Source: Kitasatospora paranensis | GTDB taxonomy: Bacteria > Actinomycetota > Actinomycetes > Streptomycetales > Streptomycetaceae | Direction: 5' to 3' | Length of the DNA: 64,000 nt | NCBI RefSeq assembly: GCF_039544005.1 | Contig: NZ_BAABKV010000001.1 | Coordinates: 1,178,001-1,242,000, forward strand | In this document: positions 47,935-57,216 of the stretch, piece by piece | How positions within the stretch are numbered: the first letter of the stretch is position 1 | Layout: every line of letters begins with the position of its first letter | Notes under the pieces: model-generated | The model's input: the letters and a program-made list of their open reading frames with translations, nothing else | What the model was told of the DNA's origin: nothing | The model's database searches: none | Translations under genes and position numbers: made by a program

Positions 47935-49416
47935 ATGTCTCGTCGCAGCCTGCCCCTCCTCCGCTCCCTCCCCTTCCCCACCACCGACGTCGCCGCCTCG
48001 CTGGTGGTGTTCCTGGTCGCCGTGCCGCTCTGCGTGGGGGTCGCCGTCGCCTCCGGCGTCCCCGCCGAACTCGGCCTGGTCACCGGCATCGTGGGCGGCC
48101 TGGTGACCGGCCTGCTGCCCGGCAGCAGCCTCCAGGTGTCCGGCCCGGCCGCCGGCCTCACCGTGCTGGTCTACGAGGCGGTCGCCACCTACGGCCTGCC
48201 CGCGCTGGGCGTGATCGTGCTCGCGGCCGGCCTGCTCCAGCTGCTGATGGGCGTGCTGCGGCTGGGCCGGCTGTTCCGGGCCATCTCCGTCTCGGTGGTG
48301 CACGGCATGCTCGCCGGGATCGGCCTGGTGCTGGTCGCCGGGCAGCTCTACGCACTAGCCGGGGCCCGGGCGCCCGGCAGCGGGCCGGCCAACATCGCGG
48401 GCCTGCCCGGGCTCGCCGCCGACACCCTGGAGTCCCCGCGCACCCTGGCCTCGCTGGCCGTCGGGGCCGGGACGATCGCGGTGCTGGTGCTGTGGAGGCG
48501 GCTGCCCGCCGTCGTGCGGACGATGCCCGCGCCGCTCGCCGCGGTCGGCCTGGCCACAGCGGTCACCGCGGTGGCCGGCCTGCCGGTGGCGAAGGTCGAG
48601 GTGAAGGGGCTGCTCGGGGTGGTCGACCTGCCGGACTCGGCCGGACTCGCCGTCCTTACCGGCACCGGTGCGATGGCGACCGTGCTGGCCTTCACCCTGA
48701 TCGCCTCGGCCGAGAGCCTGTTCAGCGCCGCGGCGGTGGACCGGCTGCACGACGGCCCGCGCACCGACTACGACCGGGAGCTGATCGCCCAGGGCGTCGG
48801 CAACACCCTCTGCGGGCTGCTCGGCGCCCTGCCGATGACGGCCGTCATCGTGCGCAGCGCCGCCAACGTCCAGGCCGGCGCACGGACGAAGGTGTCCCGG
48901 GTGCTGCACGGCGTCTGGCTGCTGCTGTTCGCGGCACTGCTGCCGGCCGCGCTCGGCGTCATCCCGCTCGCCGCACTGGCCGGGGTGCTGGTCCACGCGG
49001 GCACGACGCTGCTGCCGCTCTCCGCGCTGGTGCCGCTGTGGCGCTCGCACCGGGGCGAGGTGGTGGTGCTGGTCGCCACCGCGGTCGGGATCGTGGCGAC
49101 CAACCTGTTCGAGGGCGTGCTGCTCGGGCTCGGCCTCGCCGTGCTGAAGACCGCGTGGGACACCTCGGCCGTGCACCTGGAGGTCTCCGGCGAGCCGGAC
49201 GGCCCGATCCTGGTCGCCCTCGCCGGGAACGCGACGTTCCTGCGGCTGCCCCGGATCCTCGGCACCCTGGAGTCGCTGCCGCGCGACCGGCCGATCGCAC
49301 TGGACCTCACCGGCCTGCGGCACCTCGACCACGCCTGCCGGACGGCCCTCCAGGACTGGGCCGGCCGGCACCACGCGCAGGGTGTCGAGCCGGTGCACGC
49401 GCCCGCCCTGCACTGA
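47935..49416 (+). CDS. SulP family anion transporter with STAS domain
   Basis: 493 residues. Starts PLLRSLPFPTTDVAASLVVFLVAVPLCVGVAVASGVPAELGLVTGIVGGLVTGLLPGSSLQVSGPAAG, the SLC26/SulP core, about 12-14 membrane helices, and ends with a short STAS domain (PILVALAGNATFLRLPRILGTLESLPRDRPIALDLTGLRHLDHACRTALQDW). SulP proteins carry sulfate, bicarbonate or other anions. Some relatives are next to or fused with carbonic anhydrase, but none is seen here, so sulfate or bicarbonate cannot be decided. ATG at 47935 with AGAGGA upstream. Confidence 0.9.
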   Translation: MSRRSLPLLRSLPFPTTDVAASLVVFLVAVPLCVGVAVASGVPAELGLVTGIVGGLVTGLLPGSSLQVSGPAAGLTVLVYEAVATYGLPALGVIVLAAGLLQLLMGVLRLGRLFRAISVSVVHGMLAGIGLVLVAGQLYALAGARAPGSGPANIAGLPGLAADTLESPRTLASLAVGAGTIAVLVLWRRLPAVVRTMPAPLAAVGLATAVTAVAGLPVAKVEVKGLLGVVDLPDSAGLAVLTGTGAMATVLAFTLIASAESLFSAAAVDRLHDGPRTDYDRELIAQGVGNTLCGLLGALPMTAVIVRSAANVQAGARTKVSRVLHGVWLLLFAALLPAALGVIPLAALAGVLVHAGTTLLPLSALVPLWRSHRGEVVVLVATAVGIVATNLFEGVLLGLGLAVLKTAWDTSAVHLEVSGEPDGPILVALAGNATFLRLPRILGTLESLPRDRPIALDLTGLRHLDHACRTALQDWAGRHHAQGVEPVHAPALH

Positions 49417-49510
49417 CCCGGCCGGGCCGTGCGGGGTGGCCCGCACCCCGCCGCCGACGGCTGTTGCGCCTTCGGCGGCGGGCCGGCCCGGGCGGCGCTA
49501 CCGTGTCGGC

Positions 49511-50569
49511 GTGACGACCACCGAACGCGAACTGACCGGCCCCGTCGACCTCTGCCTGCCGGACGGCCGGCTCGACCCCGCGGCCGTCGGCTGGTCCCGC
49601 CGCCCGCTGCACCGCGCCAACCTGCGCGGCTGGGGGCGGACGAAGCGGTGGGAGTACTGGTGCGTCACCGGGCCGACCCACATCGTCGCCGTGACCGTCA
49701 GCGACCTGGACTTCCTCGGCCTCACCGGCCTGTACGTGCTGCGCCACGGCGAGCCCGGCCGGGCCCCGGTGGACCTGGAGCGGACGGCCCTGCTGCCGTT
49801 CGGGCACGGGGTGCGGCTGCCGGAGACGATCGCCGGGGCGGCCGGGGCGGGCGACGACGTGGTGGTCGGCCCGGAGCGGCCCGTCCGCGGTCAGGTCCGG
49901 GTGGAGATCCGCGCGGAGGGCACGGGCACCCGGCTGCGGGCCCGCTGCCTGACGCCGGACCACCGGCCGGTCGAGCTCGACGTCCTGGTCGGGCTGCCGC
50001 CGGGCCACGAGACGCTGGGCGTCGTCGTGCCCTGGAGCGGGCGCCGCTTCCAGTACACCTCCAAGCACACCGCCCGGCCCGCCTCGGGCAGCCTGCGGAT
50101 CGGCGACGAGCGGTACCCGTTCGGCGACGACGCCTGGGGAGTGCTGGACCACGGGCGGGGTCGCTGGCCGCGCAACGCCGCCTGGAACTGGGGCGCCGCC
50201 TCCGGCCGCACCGACGGCCGGGTGGTCGGCCTGCAGTTCGGCGGCCGGTGGACGGCCGGCACCGGCGCGACCGAGAACGCGCTCTGCGTCGACGGGCGGC
50301 TCTCCAAGATCGGCGAGGAGTTGCTCTGGCTGTACGACGAGGCCGATCCGATGGCCCCCTGGGAGCTGCGCACGCCCTCGTCCGACCAGGTGGACCTGGT
50401 GTTCACCCCGTTCCACGACCGCCGCACCCGCACCGAGGCCGGACTGCTGGCGAACCGGACCGACCAGTGCTTCGGCCGGTATTCCGGCCAGATCCGGACG
50501 GACGACGGCGAGCACGTCCGCATCGACGGCCTGCTCGGCTGGGCGGAGGACGTCCGGATGCGCTGGTGA
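49511..50569 (+). CDS. DUF2804 family protein
   Basis: 352 residues matching DUF2804: ELTGPVDLCLPDGRLDPAAVGWSRRPLHRANLRGWGRTKRWEYWCVTGP, then VPWSGRRFQYTSKHTARPASGSLRIGDERYPFGDDAWGVLDHGRGRWPRNAAWNWGAASG and FHDRRTRTEAGLLANRTDQCFGRYSG near the end. Family is related in fold to lipocalin-like AttH proteins (tocopherol cyclase-like). Reaction unknown. GTG at 49511. Lies alone between the SulP gene and the convergent persulfide dioxygenase gene. Confidence 0.9.
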   Translation: MTTTERELTGPVDLCLPDGRLDPAAVGWSRRPLHRANLRGWGRTKRWEYWCVTGPTHIVAVTVSDLDFLGLTGLYVLRHGEPGRAPVDLERTALLPFGHGVRLPETIAGAAGAGDDVVVGPERPVRGQVRVEIRAEGTGTRLRARCLTPDHRPVELDVLVGLPPGHETLGVVVPWSGRRFQYTSKHTARPASGSLRIGDERYPFGDDAWGVLDHGRGRWPRNAAWNWGAASGRTDGRVVGLQFGGRWTAGTGATENALCVDGRLSKIGEELLWLYDEADPMAPWELRTPSSDQVDLVFTPFHDRRTRTEAGLLANRTDQCFGRYSGQIRTDDGEHVRIDGLLGWAEDVRMRW

Positions 50570-50803
50570 CGGCGGCCGGGAGGCCCGGGCGGGCGACCCG
50601 GCGCGGCGACGCCGCGTCCGCGGTGCGGACGGCCCGGACAGGAGCGGGCCCGCGGCAGTAGGCTGCGCCGAACTTCCATGCCACCGCGCCGCGGAGGCGG
50701 TCCGACCTGTTCGGAGGGCAGGCCGGACGGCCGCCGCGCGCCGTGGCCGGGACGAGCGGCCGGGACGCGCCGTGGCAAGGCCCGGCGCCCCCGTCCCCGC
50801 TGG

Positions 50804-52204
50804 TCAGGCCCTGCGAGGTGCGGACGTCGCCGTCCGCCCGGCGGCGGCCCAGGCCGCGTAGCCGCCGAGCAGGTCCGAGGTGTCCGGCCGGCCGCTGCGG
50901 CGCAGCAGGCTGGCGGCGATGGACGAGCGGTGGCCGCCCGCGCAGTGCACGACGACGGGCCGGTCGGCGGGGACTTCGGCGATGCGGCCGGGCAGTTCGG
51001 CGAGCGGGATGTGCAGTGAGCCCTCGACCGAGCCCTCCGCCCGCTCGGCGCAGCCGCGCACGTCCAGCACCACCGGCGGGTGGGTGCCGTGCAGGGCGGC
51101 GGCCAGGTCGGCGGCGGTGCGCCGGGGTGCGGTGCGCATCTGGTCCGCGGCGGCGGGCAGTTGCTCCTCGGGGTGCGGCAGGTGGCCGGCCACCTGGTCG
51201 AAGCCGATCCGGGCGAGCCGGGTGACGACCTCCTCGGCGCGCCCGTCGGGGGCGATGACCAGGACGGGGCGGTCGGGGTCGAGCACGGTGCCGGCCTGCT
51301 CGGCGAACCGGCCGTCGGCGGGCACGTTGACCGCGTCGCGCAGGTGCCCGGCGGCGAACTCCTGCGGGCTGCGGGTGTCCAGGACGACCGCGCCGGCGGC
51401 CCGACGGGCCAGGAAGTCGGCGAGCGGGAGGGCGGGCACCGCGGCGGCCGGGTCGAAGAGGCCGTGCGCGCGGCGGTTGAGGTCGGCGTCGTAGCCGAAG
51501 TAGCCGGGGGCGGCGGACTGGCCGGCGGTGACGATGGCCACGAACGCGTCCTCGCTCATCGGCGCGCAGGCGTAGTTGGTGGCGCGCTGCTCACCGATGG
51601 TGGACTGCCGCTCGGTGGAGAGGTTCTTGCCGCAGGAGGAGCCGGCTCCGTGCGCGGGGAAGACCCGGACTTCGTCGGGCAGCGCCATCAGCCGGTGCTG
51701 GACGCTGTCGTAGAGCATCCGGCCGAGCCGGTCGGCGGTCGTCCCGGCCGAGGCGAGCAGGTCGGGGCGGCCGACGTCGCCGACGAACAGGGCGTCACCG
51801 GTGAGCACGCCGTACGGCACGGGATCGTCGGCGTGCTCGCGGACGAGGACGCTGACCGACTCCGGGGTGTGGCCGGGGGTCTCCATGATCTCCAGGGTGA
51901 CGTCGCCGAGTTCGATCCGTTCGCCGTCGGCGAGCTTGCGGATCGGGTAGTCGGTCTCGGCCCGCCGGCCGTAGCCGATCCAGGCGCCGGTGCGCGCGGC
52001 GAGTTCCAGATGGCCGGCCAGGAAGTCGGCGTGGAAGTGGGTGTTGATCACTCCCTCGACGGTGAATCCGTGCCGCTCGGCATCGGCGAGGTACTCGGCG
52101 ACGTCCCGCCGCGGGTCGACGACCACGGCCCGGCCGGTGGTCTCGTCGGCGATCAGGTACGAGGCCTGGGACAGGCAGTCGAGGTAGTACTGGGCGAAGA
52201 ACAC
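50804..52204 (-). CDS. CstB-like persulfide dioxygenase with two rhodanese domains
   Basis: 466 residues. Residues 1-245: metallo-beta-lactamase persulfide dioxygenase (NTHFHADFLAGHLELA metal motif, ETPGHTPESVSV, GDALFVGDVGRPDL, FPAHGAGSSCGKNLSTERQSTIGEQ). Residues 265-350: a rhodanese-like domain whose active-site cysteine is replaced (VLVIAPDGRAEE). Residues 370-466: a rhodanese with intact loop VVVHCAGGHRSS. The same order is found in staphylococcal CstB, which oxidises persulfides to thiosulfate/sulfite. GTG at 52204 follows AAGGAGG. An ATACCCC-GGGTAT operator lies 47 bases upstream. Confidence 0.94.
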   Translation of the reverse strand: MFFAQYYLDCLSQASYLIADETTGRAVVVDPRRDVAEYLADAERHGFTVEGVINTHFHADFLAGHLELAARTGAWIGYGRRAETDYPIRKLADGERIELGDVTLEIMETPGHTPESVSVLVREHADDPVPYGVLTGDALFVGDVGRPDLLASAGTTADRLGRMLYDSVQHRLMALPDEVRVFPAHGAGSSCGKNLSTERQSTIGEQRATNYACAPMSEDAFVAIVTAGQSAAPGYFGYDADLNRRAHGLFDPAAAVPALPLADFLARRAAGAVVLDTRSPQEFAAGHLRDAVNVPADGRFAEQAGTVLDPDRPVLVIAPDGRAEEVVTRLARIGFDQVAGHLPHPEEQLPAAADQMRTAPRRTAADLAAALHGTHPPVVLDVRGCAERAEGSVEGSLHIPLAELPGRIAEVPADRPVVVHCAGGHRSSIAASLLRRSGRPDTSDLLGGYAAWAAAGRTATSAPRRA

Positions 52205-52250
52205 GGGGCCTCCTTGCTGCGCGGACCGCAGCTCGCTCACAGGTCCAAGG

Positions 52251-52266
52251 ATACCCCTCCGGGTAT
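52251..52266. promoter_or_regulatory. CsoR/CstR-type operator 1
   Basis: ATACCCCTCCGGGTAT, the G/C-tract operator of CsoR/CstR/RcnR repressors, just upstream of the persulfide dioxygenase start on the minus strand. Same pattern as four other sites in 52.3-54.1 kb. Confidence 0.75.
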
Positions 52267-52307
52267 GTCTGCGCCCGGGCCGCAGGGCAGCGGCCGCACC
52301 GGGCAAC

Positions 52308-52323
52308 ATACGGGTGGGGGTAT
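52308..52323. promoter_or_regulatory. CsoR/CstR-type operator 2 (degenerate)
   Basis: ATACGGGTGGGGGTAT; outer ATAC/GTAT arms match the other sites, the inner tract reads G on both sides. Lies in the middle of the divergent promoter region between the dioxygenase and the TauE gene. Confidence 0.45.
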
Positions 52324-52338
52324 ATGGTGGTTCCGAGC

Positions 52339-52354
52339 ATACCCCCATGGGTAT
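52339..52354. promoter_or_regulatory. CsoR/CstR-type operator 3
   Basis: ATACCCCCATGGGTAT, 100 bases upstream of the TauE-type start and on its promoter side. Matches site 1 in arms and length. Confidence 0.75.
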
Positions 52355-52453
52355 GACGACCGGTCGCGGACGGCCGGGGGACGGCGGGGACGCCGAGGGG
52401 ACGGACGACCGCACCGGCACACCGGATGGATGCCGACACCACCAGGAGACCCC

Positions 52454-53331
52454 ATGGCCCGGACCGCCCCCTGCGCACCCACCGCACCCGGCGCAGCCGC
52501 ATGATCGCGCTCGTGCTCGCCCTGGTCGCGGGCGCCGTCGTCGGGCTCGCCCTCGGCGGGCTGGGCGGCGGCGGCAGCATGCTCGCCGTCCCCGCCCTGA
52601 TCTACCTGCTCGGCTTCAGCGCCGGCCAGGCCACCACCGCGGCCCTGCTGATCGTCGCGGCGACCTCGCTCTCCGCACTGCTCACCCATGCCCGGGCCGG
52701 CCGGGTCCGCTGGCGGACGGGCCTGCTGTTCGCCGCCGCCGGGCTGCCTGCGGCGGCCGCCGCGGGGGCACTGTCCTCGGCGATACCGGGGGCGGTGCTC
52801 ACCGCCGCCTTCGCCGTGCTGGCCGCCTTCGCCGCCCGCCGGATGCTCGCCGGCAGCCGCCCCGCCCGAGGAGTCCGACCGGCCCCGGAACCGTCCGCGG
52901 ACGGCCCCGACCACGCCACGCCCGCCCCTGCCACGCCCGCCGTCGCGCCGGCCGGTGCGGGCCGGGCCGGTGCGGGCCGGGCCGCAGCGACCGGCGCCGG
53001 GCTGGGCACCGTGACCGGGCTGCTCGGCGTCGGCGGGGGCTTCCTCGCCGTCCCGGCCCTGGTCGCCGTGCTGGCCGTCCCGATGGCCGAGGCCGTCGGC
53101 ACCAGCCTGCTGGTGATCTCCGCCAACGCGCTGGCCGCCCTGGTGCCCCGGATCGGCGGCGCCGGCACCCTCGACTGGGCGGTGGTGGCCCCGTTCACCG
53201 CCGCGGCCGTCCTCGGCGCCTGGGACGGCAAGCGCCTCGCCGACCGGCTCTCCGGGCCCGCGCTCCAGCGGATCTTCGCGGTCGCCCTGCTCGCCGTGGC
53301 CGCCCTCATGCTCGTCGACGCCCTGCGCTGA
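52454..53331 (+). CDS. TauE/SafE family sulfite/anion exporter, frameshifted at the N terminus
   Basis: About 292 residues when repaired, two homologous halves (LVAGAVVGLALGGLGGGGSMLAVPALIYLLGFSAGQATTAALL; GTVTGLLGVGGGFLAVPALVAVLAVPMAEAVGTSLLVISANALAAL) with around eight membrane helices and a charged Pro/Ala linker. ATG at 52454 has AGGAG upstream; one more C at 52467-52471 gives MARTAPLRTHRTRRSRMIALVL, a normal positive-inside start. As read, that ORF stops after 16 residues and overlaps an internal ATG at 52501. Exports sulfite or thiosulfate-like products in sulfide detoxification loci. Under operators shared with the dioxygenase. Confidence 0.87.
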
Positions 53332-53414
53332 CGATCCCCCGGGCCCGCCACCGGGCCCGGCCCCCAACCCCGCCGCCCGCCCCCGCGGGCCGCACCCCGA
53401 AAGGACCGTCCCCC

Positions 53415-53998
53415 GTGACCACCCCCCGACCCCCGTCACCCGGCTGACCATCGACGAGCTCCACCCCCGTCTCGGCAGGCTCACCGTCGTCGACGTCCGC
53501 TCGCCCGGCGAGTACGCCGCCGGGCACATCCCCGGTGCCCACAACGTGCCGCTCGACCTGCTGCACCTCGCGGTGCCCGCCCTGCGCGCCGCGGCCGGAC
53601 GCGGCGCCGTCACCGTCGTGTGCGCCTCCGGCAACCGCTCGGCGACCGCGTGCGACCGGCTGGCCGCAGCCGGGGTGGCCGCGGCCATGCTCGTCGGGGG
53701 CACCGCGGCGTGGGCCGCGGAAGGACACCCGCTCGACCGGCCGACCGGCGCCCGGGGCACCTGGGCGATGGACCGTCAGGTCCGGCTGGCGGCGGGATCG
53801 CTCGTCCTGGCCGGCCTGCTGGCCGACCGGGTCCTGCCCGGCGCGCGGTGGCTGTCCGCCGCGGTCGGCGGCGGCCTGGCCTTCTCCGCCGTCAGCAACA
53901 CCTGCGCGATGGGCAATCTGCTCGGCCGGCTCCCCCACAACCGGCCGCGCAGCACGGCGGCCGACCTCCGCGGCACCCTCGCCGCCCTGCAGGGCTGA
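53415..53998 (+). CDS. Rhodanese with C-terminal DUF2892 membrane domain (YgaP-like), frameshifted
   Basis: About 194 residues when repaired. One more C in the run 53430-53434 changes a ten-residue dead end into MTTPRPPVTRLTIDELHPRLGRLTVVDVRSPGEYAAGHIPGAHNVPLDLLH. The rhodanese active loop VVCASGNRSATACDRL keeps its cysteine. From residue 120 the membrane part WAMDRQVRLAAGSLVLAGLLADRVLPGARWLSAAVGGGLAFSAVSNTCAMGNLLGRLPHNR is the DUF2892 domain of YgaP. It carries sulfane sulfur at the membrane. 83 bases downstream of the TauE gene, same transcript; GTG after AAAGGACC. Confidence 0.88.
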
Positions 53999-54040
53999 CC
54001 CTCCGGGCTTCCCGGGGCCGGGCCCCGCCCGGCCCCGGGA

Positions 54041-54056
54041 ATACCCCTCCCGGTAT
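54041..54056. promoter_or_regulatory. CsoR/CstR-type operator 4
   Basis: ATACCCCTCCCGGTAT, 42 bases after the rhodanese stop and upstream of the repressor gene. Confidence 0.65.
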
Positions 54057-54065
54057 CAGCGCTGA

Positions 54066-54431
<366 letters not shown>

Positions 54432-54509
54432 TCACCCCGGGCCCGACCGACGCTCCACGGCGTCCCTCCCCGGGGGCAGCCCTCACCCGGGGCAGCCCCC
54501 GGCGGCGGC

Positions 54510-55193
54510 TCAGGCGACGGCGATCCGCCGGCCGGTGATCTGCCGCGGCGCCACCCGTACCCAGAGCGGACGCCCGCCGCCCGCCCACGGCGCGGGCGGG
54601 TGCACCGCCTCCAGTCGGCGGACGGCCTCGTCGTCCTCCACCGGCTCGGCCGCACCCACCACCAGCACGCTCCAGCCGCTGCTCAGCGTCTCGTCGATCC
54701 GGTCCACCTGGAACGAGACGGCCGTACCCGGCTCGGGCGCCGCCGCGCCGTGCGGGTCGGTCCGGTACGCCACGCTCCGGCCGTCCACCGTGTAGTTCAC
54801 CGGCAGGACGAGCGGTCCCGGCGCCGCGGGCAGGGCGATCCGCCCGATACCGTGCCCGTCCAGCCGGTCCCAGCACTCCTCCTCGGTGAGGTGGACGAGG
54901 ACCGGGTGCGCGCCGGCCGGCGTTCGGCCGGGCGGGGGATCGCTCGGCCCGACGACCAGCTCCCAGTAGCTCGTGCCGAGGGCGGCGGCGATCCGGACGA
55001 ACCCCGCCTGGTCGAAGGCCGGCCCGGTCTCCAGCAGGTACCGCAGGTAGTGCGGGTCCATCCCGGCCCGCGCGGCGAGCTCCTCGCGGCCCATCCCCCG
55101 CCGGGCGCTGCGGGCCGCGACCCGCTCGGCGATCTCGGCGGCGTCCCGTCCCGGGCCGGCGGCCGACACGGCGGCGGGCTGCTCGTTCACCAT
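54510..55193 (-). CDS. Helix-turn-helix protein with pyridoxamine 5'-phosphate oxidase-like domain
   Basis: 227 residues in two domains. Residues 18-80 form an XRE-type helix-turn-helix (IAERVAARSARRGMGREELAARAGMDPHYLRYLLETGPAFDQAGFVRIAAALG). Residues 100-227 form a split-barrel PPOX-like flavin domain (LTEEECWDRLDGHGIGRIALPAAPGPLVLPVNYTVDGRSVAYRT, VSFQVDRIDETLSSGWSVLVVGAAEPV). Such fusions are common in streptomycetes as stress-linked DNA-binding flavoproteins. ATG at 55193 with AGGAGGAACC upstream. Convergent with the CstR-like gene; a role in it is not shown. Confidence 0.9.
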   Translation of the reverse strand: MVNEQPAAVSAAGPGRDAAEIAERVAARSARRGMGREELAARAGMDPHYLRYLLETGPAFDQAGFVRIAAALGTSYWELVVGPSDPPPGRTPAGAHPVLVHLTEEECWDRLDGHGIGRIALPAAPGPLVLPVNYTVDGRSVAYRTDPHGAAAPEPGTAVSFQVDRIDETLSSGWSVLVVGAAEPVEDDEAVRRLEAVHPPAPWAGGGRPLWVRVAPRQITGRRIAVA

Positions 55194-55315
55194 GGTTCCT
55201 CCTCGCTCCGGCCCACTCGGCCGCGCCCTCGTCCCCTCCAGCATCCACCGGCCCGGCTCCCCCGGCGCGGGCCGGACGTACGGCCGGGCGTGCGGCCGGT
55301 CGGCGGGAGGGCAGC

Positions 55316-56295
55316 GTGCGGGCGCGCACGGCCGGGTATGCGCAGGGCGTGGGATTCCTTCGCAGACCGAACAGCCCCGACCAGCCGGACGAGCCCGGCG
55401 GCCGGCCCGCCGTGGGCCCGGCCGCCGGCGGGAGCCCCGATCCGGCCGCCGATCCGGCTGCCACCCCGACCTCCGACCCGGTCGGCGCCGGTGTCGCCCC
55501 GCCCCTGGACGCCGAGGCGGCGGCCGGCGAACTCGCCACCCTGACCGAGGAGATGGAGCAGGGTACGACCGCCTCCCGGCGCCGCGCCGTCACCCGCGCC
55601 ACCCGGCTGGTGCGCTCGACCGCCCGCGGCCTGGCGCGCGGCGGCAGCGCCACCGTCCGGGGCACCGTGATCGGCGGCCGGGCCCTGACCGACCGCCTGC
55701 TGACGACGGCCCCCGGATCCCCGTCCGGAACCTGGCGACGCTGCGGGCGCAGCACCCCGAGGCGGCCGACCCGGAGGCCCTGGCGGACCTGCTCGTGGTC
55801 GGGGCACGCCGGGCGGCCGCCGCGGTCGGGGCCGGCATCGGGGCGGCCGCGATGCTGCCCGTCCCGCCCGCCATGGCGGTGGAGATCGCTTCGGAGACGC
55901 TGGTCGTGGCGGCGGTGGAGATCAAGCTGATCGCCGAGCTGCACCAGGTGTACGGCTTCCCGGCGCTCGGGAGTGCGGGGCAGCGGACGGCCGCCTATGT
56001 GACCGCCTGGGCCGACCGCCGGGGCATCGACGGCTCGGCGGCGCTGCACCCGGCGGGGCTGGCCGCGGTCGCCGGGCTCGCGGTGGGTTCGGAGGTGCGG
56101 CAGAAGGTCCGCAAGCGGCTCACCCGCAGCTCGTTGCGGAAGCTGCCGTCGCTGACGCCGCTGATGCTGGGCGCGGGGATCGGCGCCCGGATGAACCGGC
56201 GGGACACCATGCGGCTCGCCGCCCGCGTCCGCAGCGATCTGCGGGCCCGGACGGACGCCCCGCCGGGGTACTGGGAGGCTGCGGCACCGCAGTGA
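55316..56295 (+). CDS. Hypothetical membrane-associated protein, frameshifted
   Basis: About 326 residues when repaired. A Pro/Ala/Asp-rich N terminus (FLRRPNSPDQPDEPGGRPAVG), a helical part GELATLTEEMEQGTTASRRRAVTRATRLVRSTARGLARGG, then one missing C at 55710-55714; restoring it gives TAPRIPVRNLATLRAQHPEAADPEALADLLVVGARRAAAAVGAGIGAAAMLPVPPAMAVEIASETLVVAAVEIKLIAELHQVYG. C-terminal GAGIGARMNRRDTMRLAARV. Resembles EcsC-like/DUF697-like helical proteins; not firmly placed. GTG at 55316 has GGAGGG upstream; a GTG at 55349 is the alternative. Divergent from the PPOX gene. Confidence 0.7.
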
Positions 56296-56383
56296 CCTGG
56301 CGCTCCGCGCCGCTCTCGGGATGTGAAAACCGCCGGTGTTCGCAATGCTGGAGACGTCCGGCATCTCCGAAGGAGGAACGCCC

Positions 56384-56566
56384 ATGTCCATGCTCGACAA
56401 ACTCAAAGGCATGCTCAAGGGACACGAGGACACGGCCCGCCAAGGCGTCGACAAGGCGGGGGACGCCATCGACTCCAAGACCGGGGGCAAGTACCAGAGC
56501 CAGGTCGACACCGCCCAGCAGAAGATGAACGACCAGCTCGGAGATCAGCCGACCGAGGAGCGGTAG
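56384..56566 (+). CDS. Small antitoxin-like protein (MT0933 family)
   Basis: 60 residues, charged and helical: MSMLDKLKGMLKGHEDTARQGVDKAGDAIDSKTGGKYQSQVDTAQQKMNDQLG. Matches the MT0933/Rv0909 antitoxin-like family, which in mycobacteria pairs with a START-like toxin (Rv0910). In streptomycetes the gene often has no toxin beside it, as here. ATG at 56384 has a strong AAGGAGG seven bases upstream and a strong terminator follows at once, so it is likely well expressed as a single gene. Confidence 0.85.
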   Translation: MSMLDKLKGMLKGHEDTARQGVDKAGDAIDSKTGGKYQSQVDTAQQKMNDQLGDQPTEER

Positions 56567-56577
56567 GACCGAGTACG

Positions 56578-56611
56578 CCCGGGGCCCCCACCGTGAGGTG
56601 GGGGCCCCGGG
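56578..56611. terminator. Perfect 15-base-pair hairpin
   Basis: CCCGGGGCCCCCACC, loop GTGA, then the exact reverse complement. Begins 12 bases after the antitoxin-like stop and lies before the convergent TetR gene stop. Very stable; probably a bidirectional terminator. Confidence 0.85.
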
Positions 56612-56652
56612 CGCGTCCGCGGCGCCGTGGCCTCACCCGTACGGCCCAGTGG

Positions 56653-57216
56653 TCACCGGGCGGGCGGGCCGTCGACCAGGCGCTGCAGGCTGGGCCCGTA
56701 CAGGTCGGCGAGGTGCTCCGGGGTGGCCTGCTCGCTCGCCCCGCCGGCCCGGTGGAGGCTGCAGGTCGCGCCGAGGCCGAGGAGCTGCCCGGCGAGCAGC
56801 TCGGCCCGGAGCACCGGCTCCGCGCCGGGCAGCAGCGCGGCCAGCCGGTCGGTGACCTGGGCCCGGAAGCGGTCCCGGAGCACCGTCCGCTCGTCCTCCT
56901 TGCCCAGCGCGAAGACCACCCGCAGCAGCGGGTCGGTCTGCTGCTCGCGGCGGACCCGCATCAGGGTCAGCACCAGGTGGCGGCCGAGCCCCTCCAGCGG
57001 GACGCCGAGCAGCTCGTCGGCGGCCGCCGAGAAGTCGGTGACCGCGTCGAAGAGCTGCTCCTTGCTGCCGAAGAGCTTGACGATCAGCGAGGCGCTGACG
57101 TCGGCGTCCGCGGCGACCGCGCGCAGGGTCACCTCGGCGTACGGGTGCAGGGCGAACGCCCGACGGGCCGCGCGCAGGATCGCCTGGCGACCGGTCGGGG
57201 CCGCGGCGGCGCTCAC
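56653..57216 (-). CDS. TetR family transcriptional regulator
   Basis: 187 residues. N-terminal helix-turn-helix GRQAILRAARRAFALHPYAEVTLRAVAADADVSASLIVKLFGSKEQLFDAV, then a C-terminal TetR_C domain (LGRHLVLTLMRVRREQQTDPLLRVVFALGKEDERTVLRDRF). The GTG at 57216 overlaps the MFS stop (GTGA), so the regulator is translated from the exporter mRNA. It most likely represses the exporter by binding the paired palindromes before the MFS gene at 58723-58763. Confidence 0.92.
   Translation of the reverse strand: MSAAAAPTGRQAILRAARRAFALHPYAEVTLRAVAADADVSASLIVKLFGSKEQLFDAVTDFSAAADELLGVPLEGLGRHLVLTLMRVRREQQTDPLLRVVFALGKEDERTVLRDRFRAQVTDRLAALLPGAEPVLRAELLAGQLLGLGATCSLHRAGGASEQATPEHLADLYGPSLQRLVDGPPAR

Noticed and set aside
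52454..52504. A 16-residue ORF overlapping the TauE gene as a leader peptide
   Set aside because: One added C in the adjoining run turns it into the natural N terminus of the exporter, so it is not a separate peptide.
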